This document shows, in pieces, positions 11,001 to 23,829 of a stretch of 64,000 nt of DNA; position 1 is the stretch's first letter, and every line of letters begins with the position of its first letter. The stretch comes from Physcia stellaris (taxonomy: Eukaryota; Ascomycota; Lecanoromycetes; Caliciales; Physciaceae). Both the position numbers and the translations under genes were made by a program. The stretch lies in contig JABSSW010000039.1 in assembly GCA_018902385.1 (NCBI GenBank), positions 394,030-458,029 on the forward strand. The letters are read 5' to 3'. Below the pieces are notes generated by a model. That model saw only the letters and a program-made list of their open reading frames with translations. It did not search any database and had not been told where the DNA came from.

Positions 11001-14000
11001 TCTCATGTTCTTGTGGGCGGTTCAGACGGGAGGCCGGATTGGAGGCGAAAAGCTCTAACAAGGCGAAGAAGTCGTCAAAAAGGAGCCGAGCCTCAGACGT
11101 CTCGTACAGGCTGTTTTGGAAAGCCAACATGACCAAAGACTCGCCGCCAGGATTATCGACAATGTCCATGCTGATGTCATATCCTATCTGACCACCTCCA
11201 AGCAGCTCTCCCTCGCAGTCACAGCCACAGAAAGATCTAGCTTCTTGAACCCCTTGGCGGTAGTTCATGAAAACCTGAAAGAGCGGCGTGTATGCAGCAG
11301 AGCGAGGAACATTCAATTCGTTGAGAAGAACGTCAAACGGAACCCGGGAGTTGGCGAAAGCCTCCTGAAACTTCTGTTGCATCTCCTTAATGGACTCGTT
11401 GAACTTCTGTGTCGACCTGACGCAGGATCGAAGTGGAAGTAGATTCAAGTAAAGACCGAGACTTTCCATGGTGTCGCTATCTTTCCTGTTCGCATCTGCC
11501 ACACCAATGCAAATGTCCTCTGCCTCTGTGTAGCGTGCGAGTAGTGCCCTGAACACTGTGAGGTAGAAATGGAACGGTGTAGCTTTGAATTTCCGGGAGA
11601 CGTTCCTGATCCTCGTTGAGAGCTTGGCATCAACGCGTCGCTTCAAGGTACGACTACCATAGCTAATCCCGCTAGGACGGGACGTCCTGCTGGAAATAGA
11701 GAGTAGTGGTAGTGGTTCCGGCAAGTTCGGGAATATGGATCTCCAATAAGCTAGCTCAGGCGACCACTTTCCGGTCTCATACTCGCGCCTCTCTCGGAGC
11801 GAAAAGTCTGGATATTGAATGACGTTCTCAGAGAACGGGATTCCCTCGTAAGCTTTGTGCAGATCAGAGAAGAAGATCTCAAAGCTGACACCATCCATGT
11901 TGATGTGATGGTACCCGAGGACCAAGTAATGTTCAGTCGACGACTTGGAGAGCAGCTGCACTCGCATTATCTCAGCACCTTCGAGGTCGTAGACATGGCT
12001 CTTGATCTCTTCATGCGCTGTCTGGACATCATCTTCGTTAGCGATGTTTCGGTGTTCGAGTCTGAGCTTTGAAGTTGCCCATATGGTTTGCATCGGACCG
12101 TTGTCTTGGATGTCAAAGGAGGTACGGAGAGCTTCATGTCGCTGGCCCACAGCTTTCACCGCGTTGGCGAATTTGCCGATCTGGAGTGGTCCGTCGATGT
12201 GAACAAGGGTGGTAATGTTGAAAGCAGCCTGGTCTTCCAGATACGACTTGAGAAACCAGAAGCGCGACTGACCAAAGGACATGGGAAGTGTCCGCTCGAT
12301 TATGTTCTTCGGCGACTGCGGGGAAGTCGTCAATCCAGAAATGGATGTGCCAGATGATACAGCTTCGCTCTCGCTTGATCCGCCATAATTGTCGCCGAAC
12401 GGAGGCATGGAAGGCGAAACACTCCGGACAGAGCTAGCTGCAGTCGACTTAACCATCATAGCGCTTGATGACCCCGACCGGTTGAGTTCATCGGGCCGTG
12501 AGCGTAGTATGTGGGAGCTGTTTGGCGTTTCCATCCCAACCGGCGTAGCGGGCTGAGGTGGACATTGCTCCTTTGGCTCTTGTTCGGCGGTGTTGATCGG
12601 CGGAGGAGTAATCAGTTTCTCGCCTGCTGCATTCGCGGGCTCCGTGTTCTCGGACGGCTTGGGGAGATCTGGCAGTATACTCTCGGAGAGCATCTCTTGC
12701 GCAGCTTCCACCAAAGTTCTGGCAGTGCCTCCGCTGAGGATTTTGAGTATGGGAATGTCGACCGATAGCTCTTTGAGAAACCAAGAGCGAACGTCGACGG
12801 CGATCAGAGAATCCATGCCAAGTTCCTCTAGTGGAACATCAACCAAATCTCGCTCCGCATCAGCGTGCAGAGATGAGCGCAGCTTGGCGAGGAAGGCATC
12901 TGCTAAGAGTTAGCGCTGTGAACGTGGGGCCCTCGAGGAGGCGTGATCACGAGACCGAAGTCATCGGGAGACAACGAGCGAAGAAAGGACTGAGATGAGT
13001 GCATACCTTTGAGAAGCTCGAAAACTTCATCAGCCGACTTGGCATCTTGTAGACCTTCCCTGAGAGCGACCCTGCTTTTAGAGCCCGCGCTCGACGAAAC
13101 AGCAGACCCAGTTCTCATGACCAGATGCTGGAACATCGGATTAGAGAACCAAGAAATATTTTCTTTGCCGTACTGCAGACGTAAGCCAGTCACAGTATCG
13201 AACGATGCAGGTGAATCAGGCGGACTTGCAAGGATTGCTTCTGCGATAATGGTAAAGAAATCTTGTTCACTCATCCACGTGTTGCCAACATCGTGGAGAA
13301 AACCTTGTTGTTGCAAAGTAAGCTCGCGGGTGACATAACCATTACCCATAATAGCGCCGATGTGGGCGGCTGAACCTGCGACGCCCCGTTTACGTCGCTG
13401 GGCGGCGAGCGAAGTCATGAACATGTTGGCTGCCGCGTACATACTCTGGCCAGGATTACCAGCGATACAGGCGATGGATGACAAGAACACAAAGAAGTCG
13501 AGTGGGGTGTCTCTGAATATGGCGTCAAGGTGCATACTGCCAACAACCTTGGGCTTGACGACTGTTTCCATCGTTTCGAGATTCATGTCGGCAAACATTG
13601 CATCGCGGAGGACCATGGCTCCCTGCACTACACCGACGATCGAAGGCATGGTGGTATTGATAATATGGTACACAGAGTCAACGGCGTCACCATTGGTGAT
13701 ATCGCTGTAAAGGTTAGAAGAGCTTCCGAACGAAATGCTTGAATACATACTTGGGAAAGATGCGTACAACGGCTCCTGATGCTTCAGCGGCGGTAAGCCA
13801 GCGAGGATCAACCTTGGGATTTCGACTCGTGATCGCAATATATCTTGCACCATGGTCAATCATCCAACGACACAAAGACAGACCCAGCCCGCCGGTCAGG
13901 CCCACGAGCCAATACGTTCGATCTCCTCTGAAGGAAACATGCGAGTCAATCGGTCGAACTTCGGTGGCCAGGGCGGCGTTTTGGGTCCAATCGATCAATT

Positions 14001-17000
14001 GAAGCAGACTGTTAGAATGAGGGTCAATGGTCTTGATATCCTGCGTTTTGGTCAATGGCGCCAAAGAGGGAGCAGAATTGCCACGCATTGTCTCGGACTT
14101 GAAATGTGCCCAAGCCACCTTTAGAATCTCGGGAACTTCGCATTCGATACCAACGGAGCTGGTGCGTGTGAGGTAGGCAGCAGGACCAGTGACCAGCTCG
14201 AGGGTCAAATGCTCGCAATGAGCCGGGAGGCACTGAGTAACCGCACTGACAATGTCCACATTGTGTGACAGATTCACGAAGCGACGGGCATCGCGGGGCA
14301 GCTTTCCGGCGATGAACTTTTTAGAAGCAAGAGAATGAACATGACTGGTACGGACATCATCGGTCGATAGCTTCTCGGTACTGAGACAAGTCAGGGACAG
14401 ATTGCGATCGGCGCTTCTGTTCTGGAGGGCCCTCTCCAGGGATACAGATGCATCCAGCACCACCAGTGATGTTCCGGTAGGAAGACCAGAAATCAGGGTT
14501 TGTGCCAGTAGCTCCTCGTAAAGAGTGATAAGGGAGGAAGGCTGCAGGTCCACAGCACCCGATAGTCGGATGGCCCAGTCCCTGTCTACTTCAACAACAG
14601 ACTTCTGACTATCAGTCAAAGCGACAACGGGCTTTCCGGTCTCCGCGTCTTGGCCCATGACAAGGAAAAGATAGTCAGAAGAAGGCAGTTTGACAGACCG
14701 CAACACGCTGTAGCTCACGGAGATCCGGATGGTGTCAATGCGAGTTTCTGCTGCGCCAGGCCTGTGATCCTCTTCCACGGAGTATGTATTGTCACGAAGG
14801 ACAATCGCTAACGGCTGAGTACGCGGGTCGAGTTCCTGGCTCAGCGACCTCCGAGCGGAGTTGTATCGAAGGTTGCGGTCTTTGCTCAGGCGGATACGCG
14901 GGATAAGAATTTCGCTTCCCTCCAGCCGGACCTCAGGTTCAGTATACCAGAGCAGGTTTTCGGCCCCGCCTTTTTGTTCCAGCATATCCACAAATTCGAA
15001 TCTCAGGGTCATCTCTGACACGATCTCGGCATCGACATCCTTAAGGGTTTCAATATCAACGACTTGAAGTCGGGAGTGGGGCATCTCCAGTACGATATTA
15101 CGACCAGCGCCAATGATCATGTTCGAGTATGGGTTGTCCCCTTGGCACCCGTGGGTGATCCAAAAGACATTTTTCGACTGATGAAAAATGTATTGGAATC
15201 CCTTGAGGACGTCCGCTGTCATGCCGTCGAAAACAGAGCGGTCGAGATCAGTCAAAGCAATCACGCTGCCCATGAGCGGCAGTCCAGAGGAAGGAAGCTC
15301 CCGGACCGTCTTGGCGATGGTAATCTCGATATAATGAGGTTCAAGTCTTTGCTTGATATTCCGTGCAAGGGAAGCTGTCTTGTCACTTTCGGCACCAATG
15401 ATGGTCAATGAATTGCATTTCAAGACATAGGTATCGGAGCTGAGGGGCTGACGTAGAAAAGAGACTCGATCGTCAACGGCCTGTGAAGTGATAACAGAGA
15501 GGGGGCACAGCGAGTCGTGGGGCGTTAGAGCATCAACGCCAGAAAAGCCTGTCTTGCGCATCAATTGGTCCCATTCCGAGACCTCAATACAGGGTGAAAG
15601 CACTCGTCCGTCTTCCTTGCCTAGCCACCATCCTGGAAGACCACCGAAGATGAAGCCAAACCTCAAAGGATCCAGGTCACAAATTTCAAGCAGAATGAGG
15701 AAGCCTCCAGGTCGCAGTAGGCGGCGGAGATTTCTCATGGTATTCTCCAAGTCCTTAGTAGCGTGTACCACAAGGTTGGCGATTACAACGTCGTAGGAGT
15801 ACTCCTCGTAGCCCTGTTCTGCCCCATCTTTCTCGATGTTGAGGGTTTTGAAGATCATCTTCCCATCATGAGCTTGAAATACCGCTTGAGCTTGCGCGAA
15901 AAAGCCGGCCGAGATATCGGTGTAGGTGTAGGTTGAAAAAGCATCGTCTAGCTCACGTAGAATAACTTTGGTCGCGCCGCCAGTGCCAGCGCCAACTTCC
16001 AACACATTCATGCCTGGGAAGCGGTGACTGATCTCTCCGAGCATGCGGGTGAGATCTTCCGTATAACGAGCCATTCCTAGTGCGTCAACATAGAACCTAT
16101 TGAGCATGTTATTGTGTATCATCGGTTCCAGGATGTTTCTTTCGCCGTTGCTCTGGATTACAGTTGGGAGATTCTCGCCAACGGCGTGCATGAGTTGCAG
16201 ATCAATGCTGTCGGGGTAGCTGTTGATGAGATCCAAGATCTGCTGATGGGTGTCGTCGACCCACGCTCGTGCGAGGTGTGGCAACTCGCCCTTGTCTGCT
16301 CGAGCGAACACGTGATCAATATAGTTGAAAAGCGAGCGGAAATGCTCGGGCAGGTCCGCACGATCTTTCCGTAGGACGGTAGTATCCAGTAGCCGAAGGT
16401 AGTAAAAGGCCACACGCTCAATGGCCGTGAAGAGGGCTGACTCCTCCTGGAACTGTCTCTCCCCGAGCACTAGCTCACGCCCAAGAACCTTTTCGCCCTT
16501 CCAAACAAATTCGGAGAACAGATGGAGATCATCTTCGGCCGACGGCGGCACAAGAGACTTGGTGTGAAGCCCTTGGAGCTGAACGAGGGTCCCTTGGCCG
16601 TCTTGGGAGAATATGTCGACATCGCCTCTAATGTCGGCACTGTCAGCAGGAGGCACTGCTGAGCGAAATCTCACCTGCGTGTTCGTCTGAATGTCTTTGC
16701 AGAGTGCAAAATTGAACCTGATACTGTCGATACCGGTAGGAAGCTGGATGCTGCGAAGGCGAGTATCTCCGGGGAAGCAATAAGCCAAGATGATGGACTG
16801 AATCGCGCAATCGAGAGCAGCCGGATGGAAGACAAGTTCAGAGAAACCAGGCGTCGGATCTGGGATGGAGATCCGACCAATGGCGACGTCGAGTTTGCGC
16901 TGAATCTCAGAGATCCCCTTGAACGGACCAGTGTACCCGAAGCCAAGTCGCTCTACAGCTAGATAGAATCGCTCATCTTCCATCTTGAGCATCTGAAAAT

Positions 17001-20000
17001 CGGGCTCTGGCTGCTGTGGGAGAGCATCCACGGACGGTTCACCTAGAACAATATGGAGATACCCAGAGGCATTCTCAACCATCTGCACCGAGCCTTGCCT
17101 GTCTTGGCTTAAGAATACGAAATGAGACGATATGGATTCTGCAGAGCGTTGAACGTTGGTGAGAGAGACGATGGTATCTACGCTTGAGTTCTCATCCAGT
17201 CTCAACGCTTGGCCGATCTTGAAGTTCTTCAGCTCAACGATCTGAACGGCATCATCGTGGAATCCCTGCTTAACAGCTTCCAAGACAGCGGAAACATAGC
17301 CAGCGCCAGGGAAAACGATCTCTCCTTGGACCTGATGATGTTTGAGCCAAGAGACCTCCTTCGGGGAAATCCGATTGCGCCATCGAAGCTCCCTTGTACT
17401 GACATCGGGCTGTCTCGTCCCCAGAAGCTCATTGGTAGGACTAGTATCAGTGCGGAGAGCCTTGGATATGCGAGACTCGTGGTAATAGGCGTTTTCATGG
17501 TTCCAAACGTAGTTGGGGAGGTCTTTGAGCAGCGTCTGCGCTGTGACGCCTGACATGAAAGCATCGTATCCCATCAAATCAACGGATCCACCACCAAGGG
17601 AGGACCAGAGAGTGCCCAAACCATGAGCAAATGCCTCAGCACTGTCTTGGCCTCGGTGCAGGCATCCAACGTAGGACATCGCATCACCAGTCACTTCCTT
17701 GATTATATCCAAGCTGGGACCTTTCAATGCTGGATGCGGGCCAACTTCGATAACTTGGTCAAAAGGTCCATGCTCGGATAGTGCACATGATAGTGCTTGA
17801 GCAAACAAGACAGGCTGCACCATGTTTTTCGCCCAGTACGTGTCACAGAGACTGTCGGAAACGTTGACGACATCATCTTCAAACACGCTCGAAACCCAAG
17901 CACACTTGCCGGATGGGATCGTTGCTTCGACACCACAGTCCCTAAGCGACTGAATATATGGTTCAGAGCAAGGGTTCATGTGATGAGAGTGGTACGCCTT
18001 GTCAACTTTGAGCTTGCGCGCAAACTTACCTTCATCGTCAAAGACATCGCTCGCATGTGCAATGGCATCGACATCTCCTGAGATCGTCACGCTGGATGTG
18101 GAGTTGCAAGCTGCCACACTCAGTCTCCCCGCGAACGCTTCGAGCTCACAGAGCTCCTTAGCATCCTCAAACGAGGTACCGGCGGCCATCATGGCGCCTT
18201 TCTGGCCGTCCTTACCATGGGCCCGGTGGAGATGAAAGCCGCGGTAGTACGCAATGCGAATTGCGTTGCGAGCGCTCAGCGCACCAGCAGCGTAGGCTGC
18301 CGCAATCTCTCCAGATGAATGCCCGATCACGCATTTGAAGTGGACACCAGCACTGCGCAGAAGCTGGACTAGGAGAATTTGTACTGCAGTGCACAAAGGC
18401 TGAGAGAGTTCGGCCTGATTGATATGCGATGCCGCTGCAGGTGCCAAAAGCTCATCTATGAGTGACCAGGAAGGGCGGTCGTTGACTGGTAGAGTACGGA
18501 GACTGTCTTCCAGCTCTTCGAAGATGAAACGGGCTCGCGATGACAGAAGAACAAGCTCAGCCCCCATTCGCGCCCATTGCGCCCCTTGACCGGTGAAGAC
18601 ACCTAGTATGCGCGGTGGACCACCAAGTGCTCGCGCACGCGGAATCGTAGTCGTCGAAGACCCCAGCTTCTGGAGTAGCGTATTCATGTCTGACGCAGGA
18701 AGCACAGCTATCCTCCCAAGTGTCGACCTGCGACAAGCCAGTGTATATGCCAGATCGTGGAGGTTAACACTCGGGTTGCTGCGAAGAAATTGCGAATACG
18801 AAGAAAGCATCTTCGCCAAAGCATCGTCGGTAGCGGCGGAGAAGACAAAGGGGGCGAACGCCGGTTCGCTTGTGGTAGTCGAGAGTGAAAAACTAGGGAC
18901 ATAGGCCTCAATGATGGCATGAGCATTGGCACCACCAAATCCGAAGCTGTTAACGCTGGCCCGCCTTGGTGCCCCAGATATTGGCTCTTCCCACGCCTGT
19001 AGCTTTTGTGGGATCCTCAAGTCCTTGTAGAACGGCTTCACAGATGGGTTCAATTGGTTCAGATGGAGGTTAGGGGGTATGAGACCTCTCTGTAAGGCCA
19101 AGGATACTTTGATGAGGGAAGCTAATCCCGCAGTGCCTTCAGTATGGCCAATAACCGTCTTGATCGAACCAACAAACAATTCGCGTTCGCCGGCCGCACG
19201 AGAGTAGTTGGAGTTCGAGCCGAAGAATGCAGTACTGATCGCTTCCGCCTCGACAGGATCACCAGCAGGAGTGCCAGTACCGTGGGCTTCGAAGTACTGC
19301 GGCCGGTCCTCAGGTCGACCAAGATCCAGGCCTGCGCGTTCATACGTAGAACGGATCAACTCTGCCTGAGCAATGGGACTGGGCATAGTGATCCCTTGGA
19401 AGTGTGAGCGTAGAGTTCAAAGTCAGAAGCATCTTCTCGTACCTTTGGTTCGGCCATCCTGATTCGTGCCAGTCTCGCGAATCAAGCATTCAATATGATC
19501 CCCGTCGGCCAGGGCAGCACTTAGGCGTTTCAAGACAACTGAAGCTACACCCTCGCCGCGGGCGTACCCATCCGCGGCCTCATCCCACATTCGTGATCGA
19601 CCAGTCGGAGAGAGCATTTTCAGCTTGCTTTCCGCTACATACTGGTTCGGACCCAGAAGTAGATTGGCTCCTGCAGCAACAGCAACCGTTGATTCGCCCG
19701 ACCGCAGGCTATGGACGGCTTGGTGAACTGCAATTAGGCTACTTGAACAGGCCGTATCGATTGTAACACTGGGCCCATGCCAATCGAAGAAGTAAGATAT
19801 CCGGTTGGACAGAATGCTTCGCGCGGTGCCGGGTGCGAAATAAGTAGGGCTACAAAGTCAGCGTACCTCTTCATCAGGAGCGTTTTGTACATCACTGCCT
19901 CAACTGCAACGACTTTCATAGACATGATTGAGTCTGTCTCGAGGCCTTACTTACAAGTCGTCAAGATCATGTCCGACAAGGTCGGCATAATCTACACCCA

Positions 20001-20421
20001 TGTTTCCGACAAAGACACCAGTCTGCGACCCTTGCATCTGGTGCAAGGAGAGACCTGCAGAGTCAAGACTTTCGTAAACTGTTTCTAGGAGCAGTCGCTG
20101 CTGTGGATCCATGGCCAGAGCCTCAACAGGCTTCACGCCAAAAAAATTGGCATCGAATCGCTTCACATCCTCCTCGAGGAAATACGAGTGCCGTACGTTG
20201 CTCGTTCCATGGTGCATGTTGTCGGGGTGGTAGTAGCGATCGACATTGAATCTATCCTCGGGGATTTGGGTGGCAATGTCAACAGGAGCTTTCAGAAGCT
20301 CCCATAGCTTCGACGGGCTGCTCGCGCCTCCTGGAAAGCGGCATCCAGTGCCTATGATGGCAATTGGTTCGCTTCCTTTGCTAGTACCTCGAGAATGCAT
20401 TGCTGCGGGAGAGATGTCCAA
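8056..20421 (-). CDS. Hybrid highly reducing PKS-NRPS megasynthetase
   Basis: Five exons (20421-19955, 19849-19443, 19394-13751, 13704-13007, 12902-8056) sum to an exact frame of 4020 residues. KS (about 17-440): DTACSSS with Cys190, EAHGTGTP with His329, GHTEG with His375. AT: GHSSG with Ser651. DH: HxxxGxxxxP with His978 and HPAALD with Asp1153. [11 protein letters not shown] at about 1423-1431. KR: GLTGGLG near 2124-2130 with Tyr2262 and Asn2266. ACP: Ser2437 in MDSL. C: HHINMDG at 2737-2743. A: LYTSGSTG near 3207 and YGPTE at 3352. T: Ser3623. R: GATGFLG at 3705-3711, Tyr3850 and Lys3854 in YTAGK. There is no ER domain, so the enoyl reductase acts in trans. The kept Tyr/Lys pair suggests reductive release as an aldehyde, as in cytochalasan synthetases, rather than Dieckmann release. 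My hand alignment gives an adenylation code near D-M-(A/S)-T-I-G-A-F-N-K, which I cannot assign to a substrate. Confidence 0.95.
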
Positions 20422-21136
20422 AGAGGCTAGAATGAAGGCTTGAATATCCTAGATAGCAAGAGGATGGACCAAGAAAGGACGACAGTCGCAATGATCAGTC
20501 GAATGAGGATAGGGCGAAGGGGCAGGGAGAGCTCGGTGTTCAGATTTCTAAACGCTTCAGAATATCAAACGGGGAGGTATAGGTGACTGAGGTCACTCCA
20601 AGACTCGTATGTCGGCCACCGCGCCATATGATTACCATCCGTTAGTAGTTCCTGGCACAGAGCTGCCGAGTCCTTGCCGGCCGTGTCCTTTCAGGTCGGA
20701 CGGCCCTGTGCAATCCCTTAGAGATGAAGCAGTGGCCGAGAGCCCGGACCGGCCGGCCTCGCACGCTTACGAGAGACCGGTCGGCGACAGGACAGACAAT
20801 ATCCTCGAGTCGCATTCTGAACCAATGAGAGGTTGCCATCATAGACGGATCAAGCGAGGTGTGATCGGTGTTCATGTTGGCTGCTTTGAAGAGAATATAC
20901 AGCGATACTTTACAACAATTGAAAGCGCGATTGAGCCAGTTCAGAGTAACTCGATCAGCTCTGATATCCCGGGGTGGTTGATGACTCGCTAGTGATAGTG
21001 TTGTTTGCTAAGAAAGGTTGAAATAGCAATTAAGAGATGGTCGCCAAGGCATTATGTGCTATCTGTATGTAACAAACTCAAAAGTAGTGGAATAACAACA
21101 ATTCAAACGTCGTTAAGGAATTAGTAATAGAGATAA
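20422..21136. promoter_or_regulatory. PKS-NRPS promoter region
   Basis: This 715-bp gap lies upstream of the PKS-NRPS start (20421, minus) and downstream of the enoyl reductase stop. It is rich in CGG/CCG triplets (for example around 20690-20780), the half-sites used by Zn2Cys6 regulators such as the one encoded at 25649-27112. One site, TCGTATGTCGG at 20605-20615, fits the TCGN5CGR pattern known for AflR, but this regulator is not clearly an AflR orthologue. No gene is seen. Confidence 0.4.
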
Positions 21137-22300
21137 CTAGGTCTTGGCATCATAGGAAGACGTAGTGCCCAACACTGCGACTAGCTTCATGCCCGACACC
21201 TCCTTGGCTTTCAACATGCTTAGTCCACCAATAATTGCATCGAACCCTCCCTCCAGCACCCTGATGGGGTGCGGCTTCAGCTTGTGCTCGTCGATGAGAT
21301 TCTGCACACTCTTGTACCACTCAATGCCCCAGGCCCTGAGCTCGAGATCTGGCGGCTTCTCATAGCCCTCGGCGAGAGCTAGCCCTTTACCATGGATCGC
21401 CGCGCCCATCACAAGGTCCATATGGACCGTCTTCTTCTCGAACATCTCCTGTTGGTACATTTCCAAGCCCGTGTATCGTCCGCCAGCGCGACCCATGGCC
21501 TCGAAGCACATCTGCGTCGTCTTGATCTCGGAATAGGGGTCAAGGATGAATCGTAGATTGTTGCCTGTGAACTTCTTGATGTCCTGAGCGCAGGTTGGAG
21601 AGCTGTGATCGAAGACGGCATCTGCGCCGTATGACTTCACGAGGTTGATGTTTTTTTCAGAGCATGTCGTGATGACTCGGTGACCGAGGCTATCCGGCAC
21701 AATCAGCGGCAACAGGCAAGAGCAGTATTCTTCTTCTTACAGCTTTATCATCTGTATAGCCATGGTGCCCACCGATGAGCTACCTCCGTATACGAGCACG
21801 TACGCCGGCTTCCTGGCGGGCTCCTCGAACGTGCCAGGCAAATCAAGCGACTTGAACAGCGAGACGCCGTTGGTTGCGATAATGGTTCCACTGAGCCCAG
21901 CAGCTTCTTCAAACGACATCCAATCCGGAATTTTCCAGGTGAAGACCCATTCGGATTTCAAGTACTCGGCGTAAGACCCCGAATCCTTGTCTCTAGGGTT
22001 GTTTCCATTGACAGCGGCGAAGACTCTATCTCCAATTTTGAATGCACCATTCTGCGCCACTTCCGATCCTAGAGCGACCACCACTCCTGAAAAGTCGCAG
22101 CCGTTGTAGCATCCAGGCGTTGGGAACCGCGCGGGCATCTTGAAATCACATGGATTCAGGGCGACGGCCATGGTCTTGACGAGGAGATGGCATGCGTCCA
22201 ATTTGGGGAGAGGCAAGCCGTGCGTAATCTTCGTCTCCCCTCCTTCATGCTGGATGATGGCCGTGTGCGTGGCTGGGAGTGCTAATCTTCTTCCAGGCAT
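21137..22300 (-). CDS. Trans-acting enoyl reductase (MDR family)
   Basis: Two exons, 22300-21741 and 21689-21137, joined across a 51-nt GTAAGA...AG intron, give 370 residues, the usual size of LovC-type partners. The N-terminal GroES-like fold shows NPCDFK and the GCDFSG motif. The Rossmann part starts with YGGSSSVGTMAIQ and continues after the junction with LLGHRVITTCS, the NADPH-binding region. There are no zinc ligands typical of alcohol dehydrogenases. Family knowledge says such enzymes reduce enoyl intermediates on PKS-NRPSs that lack a working ER, which matches the neighbouring synthetase. It is divergently transcribed from the Diels-Alderase gene across 287 bp. Confidence 0.92.
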
Positions 22301-22587
22301 GACTGGTACAAAAAAAAACGTAGGAGAGACGCAAGGAGCGATGGTAATTAGAATCTAGTAACAGAACTCAAGGAAGTTAGATAGTCCAGAGTAACAACTC
22401 TCTGTATCGGTGCGCTGGACTGGCGCGCCGGCCCCGGCTTCGGCGTCGGTCCCACATCGGCTTCCGTGCTTTCCCTCGTTGTTCATTATAACAAGCTATC
22501 TGGTATCTACCGCCACGGGTAGCCTAGATCATCTTCTTTTCGACCTTAGTCTACTTTTTTCACGGGATCTGCCAAGCTCTTGTCTCT
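22301..22587. promoter_or_regulatory. Divergent promoter, enoyl reductase / Diels-Alderase
   Basis: These 287 bp separate two start codons facing away from each other. The middle is GC-rich with several CGG/CCG half-sites around 22425-22465, including TCGGCTTCCG. Co-control of the two genes by the cluster regulator is inferred from this arrangement. Confidence 0.4.
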
Positions 22588-23829
22588 ATGCTTGTAACAC
22601 GGCGTTTCCTTCTTCTCATTCCTTGCGCCTCGCGCGCCCTTTGCTGGCAATATGGCTGGCCCGAAAATTGGCAAGAGCATTGGCCTCAGTCATGGCAACA
22701 GCAGCAGCCCATGGAAGGCTGCATAGTCAGCCATATGACGGCCTATGAGATGGAAAAGGGTCGTTCGCCCATTCAGTTCTCCACCGACCCCCTCGACGAC
22801 CCAGAGGCTCCGAAGATGATACCGCTTAACTCGACCGGCGGCGAGCAATGGGAATTCGATGGTGTTTCTGAGGACGGAAGCATGGCGTTCTGCTTCGGCT
22901 TCTACCGTGATCCCAATTATGCCATCCTTGGCACCGGCAACTTACGACTCTCGGCTGAATTCGCCCACCCTGGTGGCAAGCGCTTCATGCGCGTAGATTA
23001 CCCTACCGATTCCATCGTCGAGTCCTGCCCTCACGGCACCCGAGGAGTTTGGAAGAGCAGAGACTATAGCTACACGTTCGAGATCTCCAAAGACATGAGC
23101 GTGGCTCGCATCGGTGTTGATACAGACGACCTGAAAGGGAACATCCTCCTGAAATCCGTCATGGCGCCAAGATACCCGGACGGCTCACTGTATCCCAAGA
23201 GCAATGCATCTACCGAGGTGGTCCCATACTTCCGATGGATCGAACCGATTCCCGCAGGTAATGTCTACGTAGACATGGAGATGGAGGGAACACCGTACAG
23301 GTTCACCGGTCTTGGGGGCCACGAGAGGATCTGGTCAGCTTTCAGTTGGTTTACCTGTCTCCATAGCATGTCTGCTGTTCGCATAATGGCCGGCCCTTTC
23401 GCCTTGGCGCATATCAGTTGGGGCTCGGCTATTGACAAGAGCATCGTTCGACCGTCTGTTGTCATGTTCGAGGACGGCAAAGAAGTCTTTGCCACAGCGA
23501 ACTCCGAGGAATCAGAAACCGAAGATTATGCTACTCTCACCAAGACCTATGGAGGCGCAGTCACCGGCAGTCTGAAAGACAAAGTGACTGGATACGAGCT
23601 GATCCTGGTGTCTCGCAGCACCAATCAGCAATGGAGCTTCATTGTCACAAATAAGAATGTCGGGTTTGAATATATGCTTGGAGAGGGTGTGGGAGGGACC
23701 GGATTCTCAGGCACGGCTGTTGGAGGACCCATCGGTGCGAAGCAATTCTTCGGACCTGCATTTGCGGAAGCCTTGGAATTCCCGAAGAGATCATACCTCT
23801 TCAAGCCGAATTACGTAGATCCAATTTAG
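22588..23829 (+). CDS. Diels-Alderase (CcsF/Fsa2/MycB-type)
   Basis: A single exon of 413 residues, close to the family's usual 370-410. These enzymes have two lipocalin-like beta-barrel domains and catalyse intramolecular [4+2] cyclisation of polyenes released by PKS-NRPSs. Features I associate with the family are the early DPxxAPK-type segment after SPIQFSTDPLDD, the STGGEQWEFDGVSEDG stretch, the GNVYVDMEMEGTPYRFTGLGGHERIW segment (described, about 230-255) and the late GFEYMLGEGVGGTGFSG run. The first 20 residues are hydrophobic and could be a signal peptide or anchor. The next internal methionines (42 and 50) would remove it, so the true start is uncertain. In cytochalasan clusters this enzyme forms the fused isoindolone and macrocycle; that role here is inferred. 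Confidence 0.88.
   Translation: MLVTRRFLLLIPCASRALCWQYGWPENWQEHWPQSWQQQQPMEGCIVSHMTAYEMEKGRSPIQFSTDPLDDPEAPKMIPLNSTGGEQWEFDGVSEDGSMAFCFGFYRDPNYAILGTGNLRLSAEFAHPGGKRFMRVDYPTDSIVESCPHGTRGVWKSRDYSYTFEISKDMSVARIGVDTDDLKGNILLKSVMAPRYPDGSLYPKSNASTEVVPYFRWIEPIPAGNVYVDMEMEGTPYRFTGLGGHERIWSAFSWFTCLHSMSAVRIMAGPFALAHISWGSAIDKSIVRPSVVMFEDGKEVFATANSEESETEDYATLTKTYGGAVTGSLKDKVTGYELILVSRSTNQQWSFIVTNKNVGFEYMLGEGVGGTGFSGTAVGGPIGAKQFFGPAFAEALEFPKRSYLFKPNYVDPI

Noticed and set aside
8056-20421. Reading the PKS and NRPS parts as separate genes
   Set aside because: Four introns with good splice sites join all parts in one exact frame of 4020 residues with the expected domain order.
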